Source of the DNA: Hormiphora californensis
Taxonomy: Eukaryota > Ctenophora > Tentaculata > Cydippida > Pleurobrachiidae
Length of the DNA stretch: 64,000 nt
Reading direction: 5' to 3'
Assembly: GCA_020137815.1 (NCBI GenBank)
Contig: CM035358.1
Coordinates: 4,423,614-4,487,613, forward strand
Shown here: positions 1 through 64,000 of the stretch, one piece after another
Position numbering within the stretch: the stretch's first letter is position 1
Layout of the letters: each line of letters opens with the position of its first letter
Notes under the pieces: generated by a model
What the model was told of the DNA's origin: nothing
Database searches by the model: none
The model's input: the letters and a program-made list of their open reading frames with translations, nothing else
Made by a program: the position numbers and the translations under genes

Positions 1-83
1 TGTCTCTCTTTCTCTCTCTGTCTTCGCCAATTTTCTACTCTATATGGGGATCTCATCACGCACAGTGGACTACTGGGTGAAAT

Positions 84-691
84 GTGGGATCTGATACTCA
101 CTGGGATGATCTGATCCTCAGTGGATCTGATCCTCAGTGGAGAGGTGGTGAGGGAGTGCGGCCAGTGCGGGTGGTGCTGAGGAACAGAGAGATTGCTAGG
201 ACTATTTTGGGGAAATCAGCGACGCTTAAGGACTCTGACCAGTATCAGTCAGTGTTTGTTGCACCGGACAGATCAGTAGAAGAGAGAGCAGAGAGAAAAG
301 AATTAGTTACTAAACTGAGAGAGAGAAGAGAAAACGAACCTGATAAAGTGTGGAGGATTAGAAGAGGCTCTATTGTAGAGAGTGAGACGTGAGAAGTGAT
401 GCGAGAGATTAGAGAGATAGAAATTAATGAGTTAACTTTTTGAGATACGAATTTATTTTATGTTTTATAATTTTGTTATGGTTTTCAGTTTTGTAAAGAC
501 ATAGTGCGGACCAGGGTGGGGTAACAGGTTCAAAGCACACATAAGACCTTACCGTCTTCGTGCTGACGACCCTGTTACGCCACCCTGAATCCTCACTCAG
601 TTTGGTCTGTGTGGCTGGTTTGCTTCCTATTATATGTTTATTTCGGCGCAATGCCACTGCCAGCGGCAGTTTTGATTGATTGATTGATTGA
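84..691 (+). mobile_element. Non-LTR retrotransposon relic, ORF1-like C-terminus plus 3' tail
   Basis: An open frame ends at 392. Its last 75 or so residues (from about 155) carry the pattern RPVRVVLRNREIARTILG...LKD...VFVAPDRS.EER..RKELV, which resembles the C-terminal domain of invertebrate LINE ORF1 (Transposase_22-like) proteins. The first 25 residues are only translated minisatellite. Downstream, 393-691 has no gene and ends in TGATTGATTGATTGATTGA (about 673-691), a short tandem tail of the kind many non-LTR elements carry. It sits in an intron of the PBX-like gene, same strand. The assignment is by pattern memory, so a chance captured exon is possible. Confidence 0.45.
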
Positions 692-800
692 GTGGGGTGA
701 TCTGATCATGGGTGGGGTGATCTGATCCTCAATGGGATGATTTGATCATGGGTGGGGGGATCTGATCCTCAGTGGGGTGATCTAATCATGCATGTTGGGT
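692..800. repeat. Minisatellite (GTGGGGTGATCTGATCCTCA type)
   Basis: Degenerate 20-bp units of GTGGGGTGATCTGATCNTCA repeat here; the same unit occurs at 97-150 before the ORF1-like relic, so the relic lies between two arrays of the same repeat. No coding content. Confidence 0.7.
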
Positions 801-924
801 GATGTGATCTGTTCTTGATGACGACGATTTAGGGACCACCAAACATGCAGAGAATTAAACATTAAACGAGAATTAAACAAATAAAGATCAAAACACTTGT
901 ACTGTGTTGCTAGATCCTAGACAC

Positions 925-960
925 GCACACCCACATACACACCCACACATACACACACAC

Positions 961-1003
<43 letters not shown>
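925..1003. repeat. (CA)n microsatellite
   Basis: Dinucleotide CA tract with a few interruptions. The frame through it is a repeat artefact. Confidence 0.9.
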
Positions 1004-1007
<4 letters not shown>

Positions 1008-1140
1008 AAAGCACGCAGACGCATACTCGCTCACACTCCTACACGTTCAATCGCATAAACGGCATACACTCCAACCGCTGACACATCACCGAAGAGTTCT
1101 TGCAGACAGACCGAGAGGATGCACCTGTTCTGCACATCTT

Positions 1141-1292
1141 CACCAAACATGACTAATAGCGTCAGTGGAATGGCTCTTCACCGGGCATGGCATGGCGCCA
1201 GTGGGGCCGGCATCTTCACCAAACATGACTAATAGCGTCAGTGGAATGGCTCTTCACCGGGCATGGCATGGCGCCAGTGGGGCCGGCATTGT
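1141..1292. repeat. 76-bp tandem duplication in a retrotransposon 3' region
   Basis: Two essentially identical 76-bp units (1141-1216 and 1217-1292, starting CACCAAACATGACTAATAGC). They lie just downstream (minus strand) of the retrotransposon ORF fragment that ends at 1334 and probably belong to its 3' UTR. Confidence 0.7.
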
Positions 1293-1333
1293 TGTTGTGT
1301 TGTGTAAAAGACATCAAGGTAGATGCGTGGTTT

Positions 1334-2080
1334 TCATTGAGATGGGATAGTTTGTCGAGGTTGGGTCTTAACATGCGCCGTGTTCCAAGTCGGGGCAGGA
1401 TGCCTGATTTTGTTTGCTTTGCGTAGGAATACTGCAGTTTCCCAGGGGTGGTCCTTGAAGAGGCTTCTCATCCGAACCGCATGTAGCTGTGGCTTATTTG
1501 TAGACAGATGCTGTTTCCTGATGTCGTCGTACCCTGGGCAATGCAATAATACATGTTCCTCGTCCTCCGTGATTGTCTCGTGTGAGGGAAGTTGAGAGAT
1601 TAGCAGGAAAGTAAGGTGATCCTCTGTGGTGCAGATAGGACAGGCTCTTTTCTTTATCAGTGTGTCCTCCGTCCTTGTACTTTCTCTGTATTTTTGTTGC
1701 CTTCCCACTTCGATGTTGAATCGATGAGCACTGCATCTCAATCTTGCTATCCATTTAGATAGGTCACGTTCGAGGTCAAGATATTCTTCTTGATAGAATG
1801 ATGTTTTCACCACATTGTAAAACTCCATCTTCTTGTTAGTAGTGCGATCCCTGTTCCAAGTGGTGGTGAACGTGTCTTCCTTGTTGAGACGGCTCATGGC
1901 TAGTACTTGTGTGACCCAGTCAAGCTCCAGTATTTCTTGCTCCTTCAGAGCATAAACCACTAACGGGGTGGGAGTATCATGGGTGTCACGATTTTCCATG
2001 TCTTTGATGCGGTTATAGTACTTAAGAGCTCCGTTTCCATGCATGGGGGGATCAAGTTTCACCCCTTTTCGCATTATATA
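1334..2080 (-). mobile_element. Fragment of non-LTR retrotransposon reverse transcriptase, C-terminal zinc-knuckle region
   Basis: The minus-strand frame encodes about 250 residues ending at 1334. Near its C-terminus is ACPICTTED...EDEEHVLLHCPGYDDIRKQ, the Cys/His cluster (CxxC...HxxxxC) found after the RT domain of jockey/CR1-like elements. The catalytic RT domain is absent, so this is a 5'-truncated copy. It lies in the PBX intron on the opposite strand; its truncated end falls within about 20-60 bp of the homeodomain exon acceptor at 2099. The frame formally continues into that exon on the other strand, which is coincidence. Confidence 0.7.
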
Positions 2081-2099
2081 GTAAGATTCTGTTTTGCAG

Positions 2100-2764
2100 G
2101 AGGAAGAGAAGGAATTACGCCAAGACTGCAAACGCATATTTGAACGAGGCGTTTTACAAAAACCTGGCTAACCCTCGGCCCAGTGAACAACTTAAAGAAG
2201 AACTGGCGATAAAATGCAAATTAACAACCACACAGGTACTGAATTGGTTACACAGAATTGTTTGGGAATGCCAGTTGTTTTTAGCAGTTTGAATTTCAGT
2301 GAAACTCATCCCTGCTTACCACGCATCTCCTAACAAACTCTTCCCTGGCCCTGATCCTCTTCACTCTCACTGTATTGTTCATATTATTATTTGGTGTACT
2401 AACACAACACTCACTGTAGGTGAACAACTGGTTTTGTAACAAGCGGTTACGATACGATAACGGATTAATTAAGACTGATGAACAGTTAAAAGAATTAGAG
2501 GATGTTTTGTCGCTAGAAAACAACAGTAATAACCACATCATTGATCCATCCAGTAAGTACATGTGTTTTCTTAGTAAACATCGAGTTTCCAGAATCTCTT
2601 TTGATAGTGTGCTCACTGCTCAGATCAGGCCGCCATCCCACGTATATTTTAAGCTGATTACTAACTGATTACTAACTGACTACCCCTTTTTTCCTTGAAT
2701 AGGTCCACCTAAATAACTTTTTCCCACAGGTGAACCTATGCAGATTCCCTCAACTCACCACTAA
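2100..2764 (+). CDS. PBX: PBX-like TALE homeobox gene, last three exons (5' part outside or unrecognised)
   Basis: Exons 2100-2235, 2420-2552 and 2730-2764 (TAA) join in phase. The first two encode a homeodomain beginning RRKRRNYAKTANAYLNEAFY, with the TALE loop insertion (NPRPSEQ) and recognition helix VNNWFCNKRLRY. This aligns along its length with vertebrate PBX (RRKRRNFSKQAT..LNEYFY..LSNPYPSE...VSNWFGNKRIRY). PBX proteins bind DNA with HOX and MEIS partners in the nucleus. The intron splits the homeodomain between Q and V of TTQ-VNNW. Residue 50 is Cys where PBC proteins have Gly; W48, F49, N51 and R53 are kept. After the homeodomain only about 40 residues follow. The PBC-A/B domains are not in the window. 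A diverged sister TALE class cannot be excluded. Confidence 0.88.
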
Positions 2765-4732
2765 CTGATTACAAGATAGGATTAGGGGAGGAGAAAGCCA
2801 GATTAGATAGGATTTAGGATGCAACAGTAGGGATATGATATTTAAATTGGAGATTTGTCTTCACAACTGAATGAAAGGACTAAGAGTTTAACAGAAAGAG
2901 AGTGAAAGTCACTGCGAGTTATTATATTTATTTTACCCGCGTTTGTGAATACACGAAGATTTATTTTGGGATGATTTATTAACTTATCATAGCACTGTAA
3001 CCATGACACTAATCTACTGGTAATTGTTTTTGGTGATTATTCAGGGTTTAGCTGTCAGAGCTGTCAGAGCATTAATGCCAATTGGCCTGACAGGGGTTTA
3101 GAAATATTATTAGGGCTGTAAATGTTTTAAAGTTAAAAGGGTGAAAAAAGAAATCCTGCTTTATTTTTCTACAAAGTGCCATTGTTATCTCATCATCACC
3201 TATTTTATTTATTCCAGATTGAAATTATAATGATTTTTTCAAGATAATGTTGGACCCCGATTTACTGGGATACTCGAGGGAAGGGGTTTTGCTCGGTAAA
3301 ATTGGTGTTCCTCGCAGATATCGATGTAATGTGTAACTTTACAGGGCATAAATGGAAACCTTATGCGCGCATTTTATTTGCGCGTGCTTGGTGGACGCCG
3401 CGCATCTTTTATTTCCAACTTTTAAAATTTTGGTTGTCTTCCAACTTTTAAAATTCAGCGCAACTTGGCATGCGCTGCAGACCCCAAGTGCGCGCGTTTT
3501 CCACGGCTTCTAAAGTGCGTTTCAAACGACTTGACCTGAGATTCCTGGAAATTTAGGATTTCCCCTTTGTAAATACACGCGCAATTTGCCAAATTCCAAG
3601 AATTACGGGTCAAGTCGCTTGAAACGGACTTTAAAGTGCGTTTCAAACGACTTGACCTGAGATTCCTGGAAATTCAGGATTTCCCCTTTGTAAATACATT
3701 GGAATGCGCTGCAGCCCCCTCATGCGCGCACCCCCGCAACGAGGGGACTGGAGGGAATGCCACGCGCGCGTTTGGCCTGAGCCCGGCTGGGTCGAAAATA
3801 ACTTTGCGGTCGAAAAAACGGCGGTGCTTATAACTTTGGCCCCTGAAGTCCGTTTTGCTTGATTCTTTCACTAGCTGTTAGATCTGACAATTATCTACCT
3901 TGCTGTTTTTGAGAGAAGTTAATTGGACTTGAGGAGGCTGAGCAATAGCCGTTCAAAGATTGGTTGTTTTCAAAAAGTGACGTCACAGGTCCCTGCAGGG
4001 ACACTTTGTTTAAAATTTGAATTAAAATCTCGAATTTTTATATTTTACCGCACTCGATTTTGCGGAGTTTGGTTCATATCTCCTGTTCCTGATAAGATAG
4101 AGACCTGAAACCGGTTGCATTTGAAAGCTTTTATCTTCCTCTTTCCAACGCTACCAAAACGATTTCTGTACCTTATCTGGAACCGGAGATATGATTGATT
4201 ATGTATTCCCCCCTAGCGCGGTATTCCCTCCAGGCCCCTTATATTATATTATAAGGGGCCTGCAACGTATGCCAAGTAAATACACGCGCGATGCGCCAAA
4301 TTCCAAGAATTACGGGTCAAGTCGCTTGAAACGGACTTTAGCATAGGCCAACAGCGCAACCAAAATTTTCTCCTCAAAATTCAAATTCGTTGCTCACTCT
4401 CTGAGTTTTCGCTAATTTTCACCCTTACTTGAGGGTGTATGCATCTTTAACGTCTTGTAGTGTGGCGATTCCCTTTTTCACTGCATAAAAACCCCTAGGA
4501 AAAGCAGTCTCGTATGTCTGGGTGATGGGTCACTTGGTCAGCACTTGGTCGTGCGAGAAAAGGTGAATTTGTGTCACCTGTTGCGCCAAACGAAAAAAAA
4601 AACACAAGGATCGTTTGAATTGGAATTAAATTCATTTTGGGACGCTAAATTAAGTTTGCAGACCCTTGGTATGTCACCGTGTGCTACTGAATGCCCCTCG
4701 TTTACTGAATGTATGGGGATGAAGATGGGTTA
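2765..4732. other. Intergenic, transposon-derived; no gene seen
   Basis: Between the PBX stop and the first long palindrome. 2765-3240 is AT-rich with no recognisable feature. 3243-3310 is a decayed copy of the GGACCCCGATTTACCGGGA element. 3510-4340 is an inverted-repeat element (separate entry). 4341-4732 shows nothing supportable; the frame at 4545-4736 has no homology I recognise. Confidence 0.6.
3510..4340. mobile_element. Nested inverted-repeat MITE (AAAGTSCGTTTCAARCGACTT termini)
   Basis: Left terminus AAAGTGCGTTTCAAACGACT at about 3512 and again at 3631; right terminus AGTCGCTTGAAACGGACTTT at about 3613-3633 and again at about 4319-4339. The short copy (3512-3633) and the longer one (3631-4339) share both ends, so a deletion derivative appears inserted beside, or nested with, a longer copy. 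No transposase frame is visible. Confidence 0.6.
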
Positions 4733-6130
4733 TTAAGGGTACGCTAACCAAAAATTTTTTTCGAGTGCAGGGAAATCTCTCACCGTAGGGTTGTAGGCCA
4801 TGCCAAGGAGACCTTAAATATGCAATTTGAGCTCTCAAGTCGAATTCATATTTTTGCTACAGCTGCTTGAAAAATGAACTGAAAATAAGTTTTTGGCATC
4901 TTAAAAATACATTTGTAAAGATAGGATCATAAAAATTTGTGGATTTGAAGAGGACAAAGAGGTGAGTAGCCACAAAATTTTTTTTTGAAATCCGAGGTGA
5001 TTTCCGGTCCTGAGATGGATTTCTTTTTTTCCACTTTAACGCCCTATTTGGCAAAGTTCCGAAAACATGTGAAAGCTGTAAATTGGTGAAAAGTTGCATC
5101 TAACGATTATCTAAGTGGCCATAAATTTTGGGCGTGTCCTTATTTGAGATAAGCTGTACAGAGTTTTTTTTGTGAAAGCCGTCATTTCAGAAATAAATAA
5201 ATTCCCTGTATCTCAAAAACGACTGATCGTAGAGACCTGAGACTATGCTTAAACGATTCAGAAGGTCCGATTTTGGGGGGGTCTTCTGAGAGACATTTTG
5301 CTCCTACTTCAACCGTTTTTGCTGTAATTGCGAAAAACAAATTCTATGAAAAGGGCAAAAGCTAAACTCCAATATCCTGTAATTAGGGAATTTTAGCTAA
5401 GAAAGGACCGAAACTATGGAAAAGTGTGTAACAAGCTAATTCCTTCACTATTTGGTCCATATGGGTCCCTATAATCACCAAAAACAAAATCACAAAAAAT
5501 CCACGATGGCGAAGATGGGTTTTTGTTTTTCGCAATTACAGCAAAAACGGTTGAAGTAGGAGCAAAATGTCTCTCAGAAGACCCCCCCAAAATCGGACCT
5601 TCTGAATCGTTTAAGCATAGTCTCAGGTCTCTACGATCAGTCGTTTTTGAGATACAGGGAATTTATTTATTTCTGAAATGACGGCTTTCACAAAAAAAAC
5701 TCTGTACAGCTTATCTCAAATAAGGACACGCCCAAAATTTATGGCCACTTAGATAATCGTTAGACGCAACTTTTCACCAATTTACAGCTTTCACATGTTT
5801 TCGGAACTTTGCCAAATAGGGCGTTAAAGTGGAAAAAAAGAAATCCATCTCAGGACCAGAAATCAGCTCGGATTGCGAAAAAATTTTTTGTGGTTATTCA
5901 CCTTCATGTCCTCTTCAAATCCCCAAATTTTCATGCTCCTATCTTTAGAAAAAAATTTTTGAGATGCCAAAAACGTATTTACAGGACATTTTTTAAACAG
6001 CTGTAGCAAAAATATGAATTCGACTTAAGGGCTAAAATTGCATATTTGAGGTCTCCTTGGTATGGCCTACAACCCTACGGTGAGAGATTTCCCTGCACTC
6101 GAAAAAAAATTTTGGTTAGCGTACCCTTAA
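4733..6130. mobile_element. 1.39-kb palindromic MITE with TTAA target duplication (piggyBac-like)
   Basis: TTAA at 4733-4736 and 6127-6130 flanks an element that starts GGGTACGCTAACCAAAAATT and ends with its complement. The arms are near-identical inverted repeats of about 650 bp around a centre near 5460-5500. TTAA duplications are the hallmark of piggyBac elements, although canonical piggyBac ends read TTAA-CCC...GGG-TTAA and here the polarity is GGG...CCC. Frames such as 5809-6006 are arm translations. The right end is 48 bp upstream of the SURF6 start. Confidence 0.75.
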
Positions 6131-6178
6131 CTCAGTGTAAATATCTCCTGCTAACCAATTCCATTTTTCAAGTTAGGT

Positions 6179-7084
6179 ATGGGTATCGAGGAAGACTTGG
6201 ACTATTTTACAGATCTCTCTTCATACCTGCCCAGGATAATCGACCATGACCCGACCTCACAAAAGCTTTCAAAGAAGTACACTCACAATCCAACTGGTAA
6301 CAAGAAGAGGAAGCTGAAGGAGATTGCTAGTAGCAAACAAGCCCCTGCTGAGAAAGAGGAAAGCGATGGTGAAGAGGGGGAGGAAGGACCAAAAAAGAAA
6401 AAGATGGTAAAGCGTCCCAAAACAATCAGTGTTGAAAATGCTCCCTCCCTCAGTTTGGAGGAGTTAAGGCAGCGTCTCCAAGATAAGATAGTTGAGAGTA
6501 AATCGTCTAGAAACTATTCTAAGGAGAAGTTGGATCGACGAAAGATGAAGAGGATGAGTTTAGAAAAGAAGAAAAAGAAGCCGGAGGATGTTCAGAAGTC
6601 AGTGAAAGTGAAGACCACGATGTTAGGGGATGAGACAGAAAAGCCAAAGAAGAAGACCAAGGATGATGTGTCGTCTGGTAAACTGCAGTTTAGCAAGTTC
6701 GAAACGAAGACTAAAGAGGAGGTGGATGTGCAGTCGTTGAAGAAGAAGAAGAAACGAAAGAATTTGGAGAAGCTGTTGGAGGATGCCAAGAAGAACAAAA
6801 AGGAACTTCAGACGCTGAAAAAGGCAACTGACGAACAGTCTGGTAACAAGCTACAGGACAAGGCGTGGAAAAAGGCTATCTCTATGGCTAAGGGAGAAAA
6901 ACAGAAGGATAACCCTGATCTGATTGTTAAATCCATCAAGAGGAAGGAGGGTCAGAAACGAAAGGCAAAGACAGAGTGGAATGAACGTGTCGGCGGTCAG
7001 AAGAAAGCCCAGAAAGACAAGCAGAAGAAGCGACAAGCGAATATTGAGAAGAGAATTGAGGGTAAAAAGAAAAACAAACGATAG
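6179..7084 (+). CDS. SURF6: SURF6-family ribosome biogenesis protein
   Basis: A 301-residue, highly basic, lysine-rich protein. N-terminal GIEEDLDYFTDLSSYLPRII matches the short conserved helix of the family. Residues ~95-130 (LSLEELRQRLQDKI...SKEKLDRRKMKRM) match the 'LRQRLHEKI...RRKRK' start of the SURF6 domain. The C-terminus (KAWKKAISMAKGEK, VKSIKRKEGQKRKAKTEWNE, then IEKRIEGKKKNKR) matches the second half. Human SURF6 and yeast Rrp14 are nucleolar RNA-binding factors for 40S/60S assembly. It is intronless from this ATG; the ATG follows TTAGGT, so a short upstream exon spliced at 6176 is possible. The NUP188 start is only 254 bp downstream on the same strand. Confidence 0.88.
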   Translation: MGIEEDLDYFTDLSSYLPRIIDHDPTSQKLSKKYTHNPTGNKKRKLKEIASSKQAPAEKEESDGEEGEEGPKKKKMVKRPKTISVENAPSLSLEELRQRLQDKIVESKSSRNYSKEKLDRRKMKRMSLEKKKKKPEDVQKSVKVKTTMLGDETEKPKKKTKDDVSSGKLQFSKFETKTKEEVDVQSLKKKKKRKNLEKLLEDAKKNKKELQTLKKATDEQSGNKLQDKAWKKAISMAKGEKQKDNPDLIVKSIKRKEGQKRKAKTEWNERVGGQKKAQKDKQKKRQANIEKRIEGKKKNKR

Positions 7085-7338
7085 TGAAATAGACAATTTT
7101 TCAAGCCTGGCAAGAGTTAATTTATTCCCTAATTTTTATTCAGTCTAAGTTCGCAATGAATTGCTGATTTGTTTTAAAAACCCATTACTTCATCGTCTGA
7201 ATTATATACCCCTGATCCCCCTAATCTCCGTCCCACCCTTTCTTCCTGTTCTATAATTCCAACTCCATCTCTTATAATTCCAATTCTAACTCTTATGACT
7301 TACAATCCCATCTCTCTCTGTATTTCTAGTATCCCCCC

Positions 7339-33155
<25,817 letters not shown>

Positions 33156-33202
33156 GAGAGGGACATTCTAAGGACAGATTATGTAAGGAGGGGTTGCGAC
33201 TT

Positions 33203-33235
<33 letters not shown>

Positions 33236-33614
33236 GATGTTGGTCAGTGTTTTACTGTTGTATATTTATGATTTTTTTTCCCTTGACCAGAAACAATTAA
33301 TTTGCTGTTTTGCACTTTGAAAATTAACAGACATGTGCCCTAAATTAGCGTCATCGCAATGTGTGATTCATTTAGGAAATTAGTCTATCGCTGGGACTGG
33401 TAGCGTATTTAGGTGCCGGCAGGCACCTCCGACCCGATCGGACGAGGGGAAGATTGCCTTTTGCAAACATAATAGTACAGAGTGAAAGAGTATATACCGT
33501 TTAATTTTTTGGGCACATGTCTGTTTTGATATATTGGGTAATTCGATTCAAAGGTCTTGAATTTCGGGGAAAACTGATTTACATAAATTATACACCCTGT
33601 ACAATAACATACAC

Positions 33615-33655
<41 letters not shown>

Positions 33656-33796
33656 ACTCTTTATAACACTTAAATACACACTTTACAGAGGAGAAAAAAC
33701 AGTCCAAAATGGCATGATACCAGATCCGGCCTCACAAGTAGGAGATTTATTAACCCACCCCTCCTTAAAATAATACCACTGGAAGATTTCTCCCTG
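33156..33796. other. Convergent intergenic region NUP188 / DYNC2H1
   Basis: 641 bp between two stop codons facing each other. Contains (GA)n at 33203-33231 and (CA)n at 33618-33652. No gene visible. Confidence 0.7.
33746..33751 (-). terminator. Poly(A) signal AATAAA for DYNC2H1
   Basis: Minus-strand AATAAA (GGTTAATAAATC) 46 nt after the DYNC2H1 stop, a normal distance for cleavage about 15-25 nt further on. Confidence 0.6.

Positions 33797-64000
<30,204 letters not shown>

Noticed and set aside
424-657. 77-aa minus-strand frame
   Set aside because: Lies in the retrotransposon 3' tail region and has no recognisable motif.

Overview
The window is animal nuclear DNA from an intron-rich, transposon-littered genome. 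Evidence: GT-AG introns everywhere, a PBX-type TALE homeobox gene, a cytoplasmic dynein-2 heavy chain, a GalNAc-transferase with lectin tail, a sushi protein and a 7TM receptor. Proteins are recognisable but divergent from vertebrate ones. I suspect an early-branching or other marine invertebrate, but cannot name the phylum from sequence alone. All gene models were built by hand: exons were joined only where splice sites, phase and homology agree.

Layout. (1) 1-2764: 3' end of a PBX-like gene (+); its last introns hold non-LTR retrotransposon debris. (2) 2765-6178: intergenic, almost all inverted-repeat elements, including a 1.4-kb palindrome with TTAA ends. (3) 6179-7084: SURF6 (+). (4) 7339-33155: NUP188 (+), 27 exons, about 1,608 aa. 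Its introns contain four genes on the opposite strand: a sushi-domain secreted protein, a GALNT, a secreted protein gene split by a MITE, and a cytosolic sulfotransferase. (5) 33156-33796: short convergent intergenic space. (6) 64000-33797: the C-terminal three quarters (about 3,290 aa, 55 exons) of DYNC2H1 (-), continuing past the right edge. Its introns hold a decayed intronless 7TM receptor and an intact intronless orphan gene with a TATA box, both on the opposite strand to the host.

Functionally the two giant genes are unrelated (nuclear pore scaffold; retrograde intraflagellar transport motor). PBX, SURF6 and NUP188 all have human relatives on 9q33-q34, so this neighbourhood may be an ancient linkage.

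Non-coding architecture is the unusual part: six long near-perfect palindromes (0.65-1.5 kb), at least six short MITE/SINE-like families, four hAT-type MITEs (three with perfect 8-bp target duplications), a 21-copy minisatellite whose unit is an RFX X-box motif, and repeated duplication of exon edges with their splice sites. Frame checks over about 16 kb of coding sequence show one frameshift in DYNC2H1, several in the receptor pseudogene, and one transposon-split exon.
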